Position numbers and translations under genes: made by a program
The notes under the pieces: model-generated
What the model was told of the DNA's origin: nothing
Database searches by the model: none
Seen by the model: only the letters and a program-made list of their open reading frames with translations
Shown here: piece by piece, positions 60,450 to 64,000 of the stretch
Numbering within the stretch: position 1 is the stretch's first letter
Layout of the letters: every line of letters starts with the position of its first letter
NCBI GenBank assembly: GCA_023678885.1
Contig: CM042996.1
Coordinates: forward strand, 13,512,602-13,576,601
Source of the DNA: Pogostemon cablin
Lineage: Eukaryota > Streptophyta > Magnoliopsida > Lamiales > Lamiaceae
Direction of reading: 5' to 3'
DNA: 64,000 bases

Positions 60450-60995
60450 TGGATGGATTTGAGGGAGAGATTTATAAATCCTTTCTCGAATTCATCCATC
60501 CAAAAATTGCCTTAGCTTATTTAAGATTTGTACTAAAGAGAATTAATAATCTGAGCTGTAGGTGTATTTGGAATCATTGTGCGGCCAACAATTGTATTTT
60601 TGTTATTAACAACAGACTTGGTAGAATTAATATCCTATGTCGTATTTTGCTTGTTAAGAAGCTGTCGATATTATTCTATATGAAAAAATGACACTCTTCG
60701 CCGCGTCAACACCAAATAACAATCCTATAATACGATTCCTACAATTCAATCTTTTCTGCTGTAATTCTTGAGAAATCATCGTAATTTTCATCATCTACGT
60801 TGTCTGAGATCGCCTCACATGATTTATGCTCAAGCTTGAATTCCTCCGTACTACATTTCAACCAAACCATTACTCAAGTTTCTCCATTTTCAGGTGGATT
60901 GTATACCTCCTCGCGTTGTGCCACACTAATTCGTGTAAAATGTGTGGGTTTTGGATGTGAATCTTAGGTCTAGAAGAAGTATAAAGAAGCGGGTT
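60450..60995 (+). promoter_or_regulatory. 5' flank and probable leader of the pyridoxal kinase gene
   Basis: The stretch has balanced composition compared with the surroundings, with pyrimidine-rich leader-like sequence at 60700-60900. A TATA-like AAGTATAAAGAAG at about 60977 is too close to the ATG to be the TATA box. No promoter element can be placed with confidence. The fold-back element ends at its left edge. Confidence 0.35.
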
Positions 60996-63900
60996 ATGGC
61001 GCCGCCACCGATTCTTGCTCTAGCGCTGCCCTCGGAGACGGGTCGGGTTTTAAGCATTCAGTCCACACTGTTCAGGTATATCTGCTCTCAATTATTTTCC
61101 AGGTTTTCTGTCTATTAGTTGGCTTAATTTGGTAATTAATCATGTAAATGGTTTTGTGATGCATATTAGTTGGTGACTGAATAAAGAATTATTAAGTTTG
61201 ATGTGCCTTTCAATTGCAATCGGTGTATTAATTAGCAAAACCTAACTGCATGGATGATAATTGAATTAGTTGAGTCTTCACTAGATTGCAACACATGCTC
61301 TCATACCCCATCTAATTGATGGGAGCTTGTCTTTTTTCGTGAAGACAAACGGTGGGCATCTGTATGTTTATGTGAGATCTAATGTTATTGGATTTCAGTA
61401 ATACCTCTTCTTTGAAGAAGGGCAAATGATGAGTTCATATTCTGGCCATTACTAAATTCTGTTTTACTATAGGTATACGTGGGCAACAAATCAGCTGTTT
61501 TTCCCCTCCAGTTACTTGGATATGATGTCGACCCAATTAATTCTGTACAGTTCTCAAACCACACAGGCAAGCTGCTTATATCACTTGATTCAGTCTGAAA
61601 CCACGGTGCGAGGTCATCTGTACATGCTCAGGCCTGTTAGATAAGAGAATATTGGTCTTTTTTCTCTGTGTAATCGCACATTGTATGTGCAGGGTATCCC
61701 TCTTTTAAAGGGCAGGTCTTGAATGGTGAGCAGCTTTGGGATTTAATTGAGGGCCTTGAAGCTAATGTTTGTTGTACTATACACATCTACTCACAGGTAT
61801 CCATAAGCAGCTAGTTTTATGCTGCTTTTCAATATCATCTTCTACAGTTATAAACAGATATATGATTTAATGCAGAAGATCATTTGATTTTCCACTGCAA
61901 GATAAATTTGTGGATCAACAAATTGTGATTTTAGTTTTACCAGAAAAAATAATGTCGTTATTGGCAATATATTTTCCTTTCATCCTTTTGTAGTTAGTTA
62001 TTGTGCTTATTTATATATTTTTTATAACCTTAACTGTCTTGATATCTTTTCGACATCAATTTTAACGATCAACCCTACATTGTAGGTTATATCGGTTCAG
62101 TCTCCTTCTTGAATACGATTCTAAAGGTTGTTGATAAGCTTAGATCTATCAACCCTGGACTTAAATATGGTAAGTACACGTCACAGCCAATAAAACAATG
62201 GTCATGCATACCGTTGACTGCAAACTAATTTTCTGGTTCTTGATTATTTTTTAAATTCTTGGTATTTTCCGTATAAAGTACAAACGAGTGTACGTGTGTC
62301 GAGGCTCTTTTTGTTAAATCTGACTGGGATTTTCAAACTTGGTCCAGGATAGGTCGTCATCTGACTTTAAACCATTTATGCGAACAAAAATTTTGATGGG
62401 TATACTCCCTCTGTCCACAATATAGTTCACCTTACTATTCCACCTTGTTTAAAAAAAGTTACTCTTTGACTAACTTTATTTGGAGGTAATTTAGTATTTT
62501 TAGGTAATAATTAAAATATGAAATGTGTTATGTGAGTTAAAAAGGGATGAGAAGTTTGAAATTGAAGTGTACTTTGGATTGAGATGTTATTTCAGGGGTG
62601 AACGGTATTATCAGTTTGTGATCCAGTTTTAGGTGATGAAGGAAAACTCTATGTCCCCCTAGAGTTGGTATCTGTGTATCGAGAGAATGTATTTTTCCAT
62701 TTGCATGAGAATTTTATTTTGTAAAATTGGAATTATTAATTTAATTCGCTTGCGTTGAATACAAGTTCAAGTGCTGATTAATTTTTTTAGGGGTATAAAA
62801 TTTCAGGACTTGGAAAATAAAACGAAGTTAATAGTTAGATAACTATAATTCCATAATTGATCAAAACTTTGATTCATTAATAGTTTGATACAATCAATGT
62901 AAAGGTTCAGAGGAAACTCACTTTATTATTGCTTTCTCTTACATAAATTTTATTAATTTGCGTATGAGCGAGGAAGCTCAAAAGCATAAATGTGAATACA
63001 TGTGTATGTATTACCAAATTTAACTTGATATCTTATGCTCCATTTTGAGAACTAAAATTCATGGGCAAGGTGGTGCACCTTCGACGGATTAAAATCATTA
63101 TCTTGATTTTAGAGGGATTTTTCTACAGACTTTGGTTTTATTTTTATCCAGGAAAATTTCATACTTTTGTCTTTATGCAAGCTGTAGATACTTTTTTGTT
63201 GCATGATACTACATTTTGTTATACTTGTCAAAGTGTCTTATATTAAAAAATGATCACTTTGGTAACAGTAATTTATAAGATAGTAATATTCTTTTACGAC
63301 ATGTTTACTTGTGTTGACTGGTGAAGCTTTGACTAACCTCTACACATAAGTTTGTAAACGTGCTCGAGTCTTTCTAATCATAGTTTATTATCCAATTTTG
63401 TCCCTGAAAGTTAATCTCGGCAATTATGGAGCATATCATACTACCTTATTCATAATTGATGAGTGGAAGTCCAAGAAAAGAATGTTATGAAAGTTAATAG
63501 TTAATTAAGAAAAGTTAACTTTATAACCAAATTATAGTAATGTCTTATTACCGCTACTTCAGGTTGTCCCTGCTGCTTTTATGTTGACACCAAATCAATT
63601 TGAAGCTGAACTGTTGACAGATTTCAGGTATTATACAATCTACCTAGCACTGAAAATTCAAAAAGCTATTCTGACATATTTTTATTAGAATGTTGATATC
63701 TTATAACTCCCTACATATTGAAGTTGTTTGTAAAAAATGGAGGGACCGTCTCTCTTATACTTAAATTTTGAAGTTGGAGAATGACTAGAGTCAATTGAAT
63801 AATAAAGGAAACATCTCCCGTTTCCATTTGATTTTTGTTTGATCGCCGAGCAATGGGAAATATTACCTTTTATTTACCTCCATTACGCCTTACAACTTAA

Positions 63901-64000
63901 ATAGTCTCTTATGCACATTCCCATGGTGGACAACTTCAACTGTTAATCCCTTTCCCTTCCACTCCTGTCATGCTAATCATGCTCAGGGTGCATCTAAAAG
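60996..64000 (+). CDS. SOS4: Pyridoxal kinase (PDXK/SOS4 family), 5' two-thirds, runs off the window
   Basis: Pyridoxal kinase phosphorylates pyridoxal, pyridoxine and pyridoxamine in vitamin B6 salvage. Exons seen are 60996-61075 (MAPPPILALALPSETGRVLS), 61473-61566 (NKSAVFPLQLLGYDVDPINS, VQFSNHT), 61693-61796 (GYPSFKGQVLNGEQLWDLIE, GLEAN), 62086-62169 (GYIGSVSFLNTILKVVDKLR), 62615-62688 (VCDPVLGDEGKLYVPLELVS) and 63563-63627 (MLTPNQFEAELLT). The order and borders match the plant family; the ATP-site GTGD motif lies beyond the window. Exons 1 and 3 are each 1 nt shorter than the family frame requires: the HTVQ codons at about 61062-61075 and the DLLYYTH codons at about 61772-61790 are shifted. 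The second intron appears to start GC (61567). It may be a young pseudogene, or the indels may be sequence errors. Confidence 0.85.
62403..62610. mobile_element. Stowaway-like MITE fragment in the fourth PDXK intron
   Basis: TA then CTCCCTCTGTCC, followed by the TTTAAAAAAAGTTACTCTTT, TTAGGTAATAA and TATGAAATGTGTTATGTGAG landmarks of the subfamily seen at 2353 and 4057. The right terminus is not clear and runs close to the exon at 62615, so it may supply part of the splice acceptor region. Confidence 0.6.

Overview
This window reads as nuclear intergenic DNA of a flowering plant, probably a eudicot; I cannot name the species. The evidence is the very high A+T content, long (TA)n runs, many Stowaway-type elements with CTCCCTCCGTCC ends, MULE, hAT, CACTA and Helitron elements, Ty1/copia and Tat/Athila-type Ty3/gypsy retrotransposons with plant primer-binding sites, a FAR1-type gene relic, and an intron-containing plant gene at the right edge. 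Almost everything is transposon-derived. Only one host gene is convincing: a pyridoxal kinase (PDXK/SOS4 family) starting at 60996 on the + strand and running off the window. As written it carries two single-base deletions against the family frame.

Layout. 1-5100: closely packed Stowaway-like MITEs and a 1.4 kb fold-back MULE (3625-4999, 9-bp target duplication). 5100-15000: short tandem duplications, SINE-like pieces, a complete non-autonomous CACTA element (8079-10459, TAA target duplications), and an A+T-rich stretch with a large inverted repeat around a (TA)57 run (about 12565-13945). 15000-21400: a non-coding LTR retrotransposon with a tRNA-Asp primer site, followed by two diverged LTR-like blocks. 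23040-23466: a MULE-type MITE with a perfect 10-bp target duplication. 23625-27382: a Helitron-type end and a broken FAR1/FHY3-type gene. 27725-38793: a nested nest. A minus-strand Tat/Athila-like gypsy element (gag only, pol deleted) has a 7.07 kb minus-strand copia element inserted in one LTR, and the whole sits between two copies of a roughly 195 bp direct repeat. 39892-40319: a MULE-type element carrying a G+C-rich insert. 41200-43673: a pyrimidine/purine-rich region ending in a Helitron 3' terminus.

43690-53090 is a tandem array of about ten diverged copies of a 0.65-1.0 kb unit; individual units have been hit by Stowaway and hAT MITEs, so neighbouring copies serve as empty-site controls. 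53595-57774 is a Stowaway MITE split by a 3.99 kb Helitron (53734-57724). That Helitron carries exon fragments of a nicotinate phosphoribosyltransferase gene and, less certainly, of a TRM2-type tRNA (uracil-5-)-methyltransferase gene. 59478-60449 is a fold-back element with C-rich and G-rich arms lying just upstream of the pyridoxal kinase gene.

Functionally the window records layered transposition and gene capture, not a working pathway. Element boundaries below come from visible terminal repeats, target duplications and paralogous empty sites. Divergence values, ages and family names would need alignment and database searches that I could not run.
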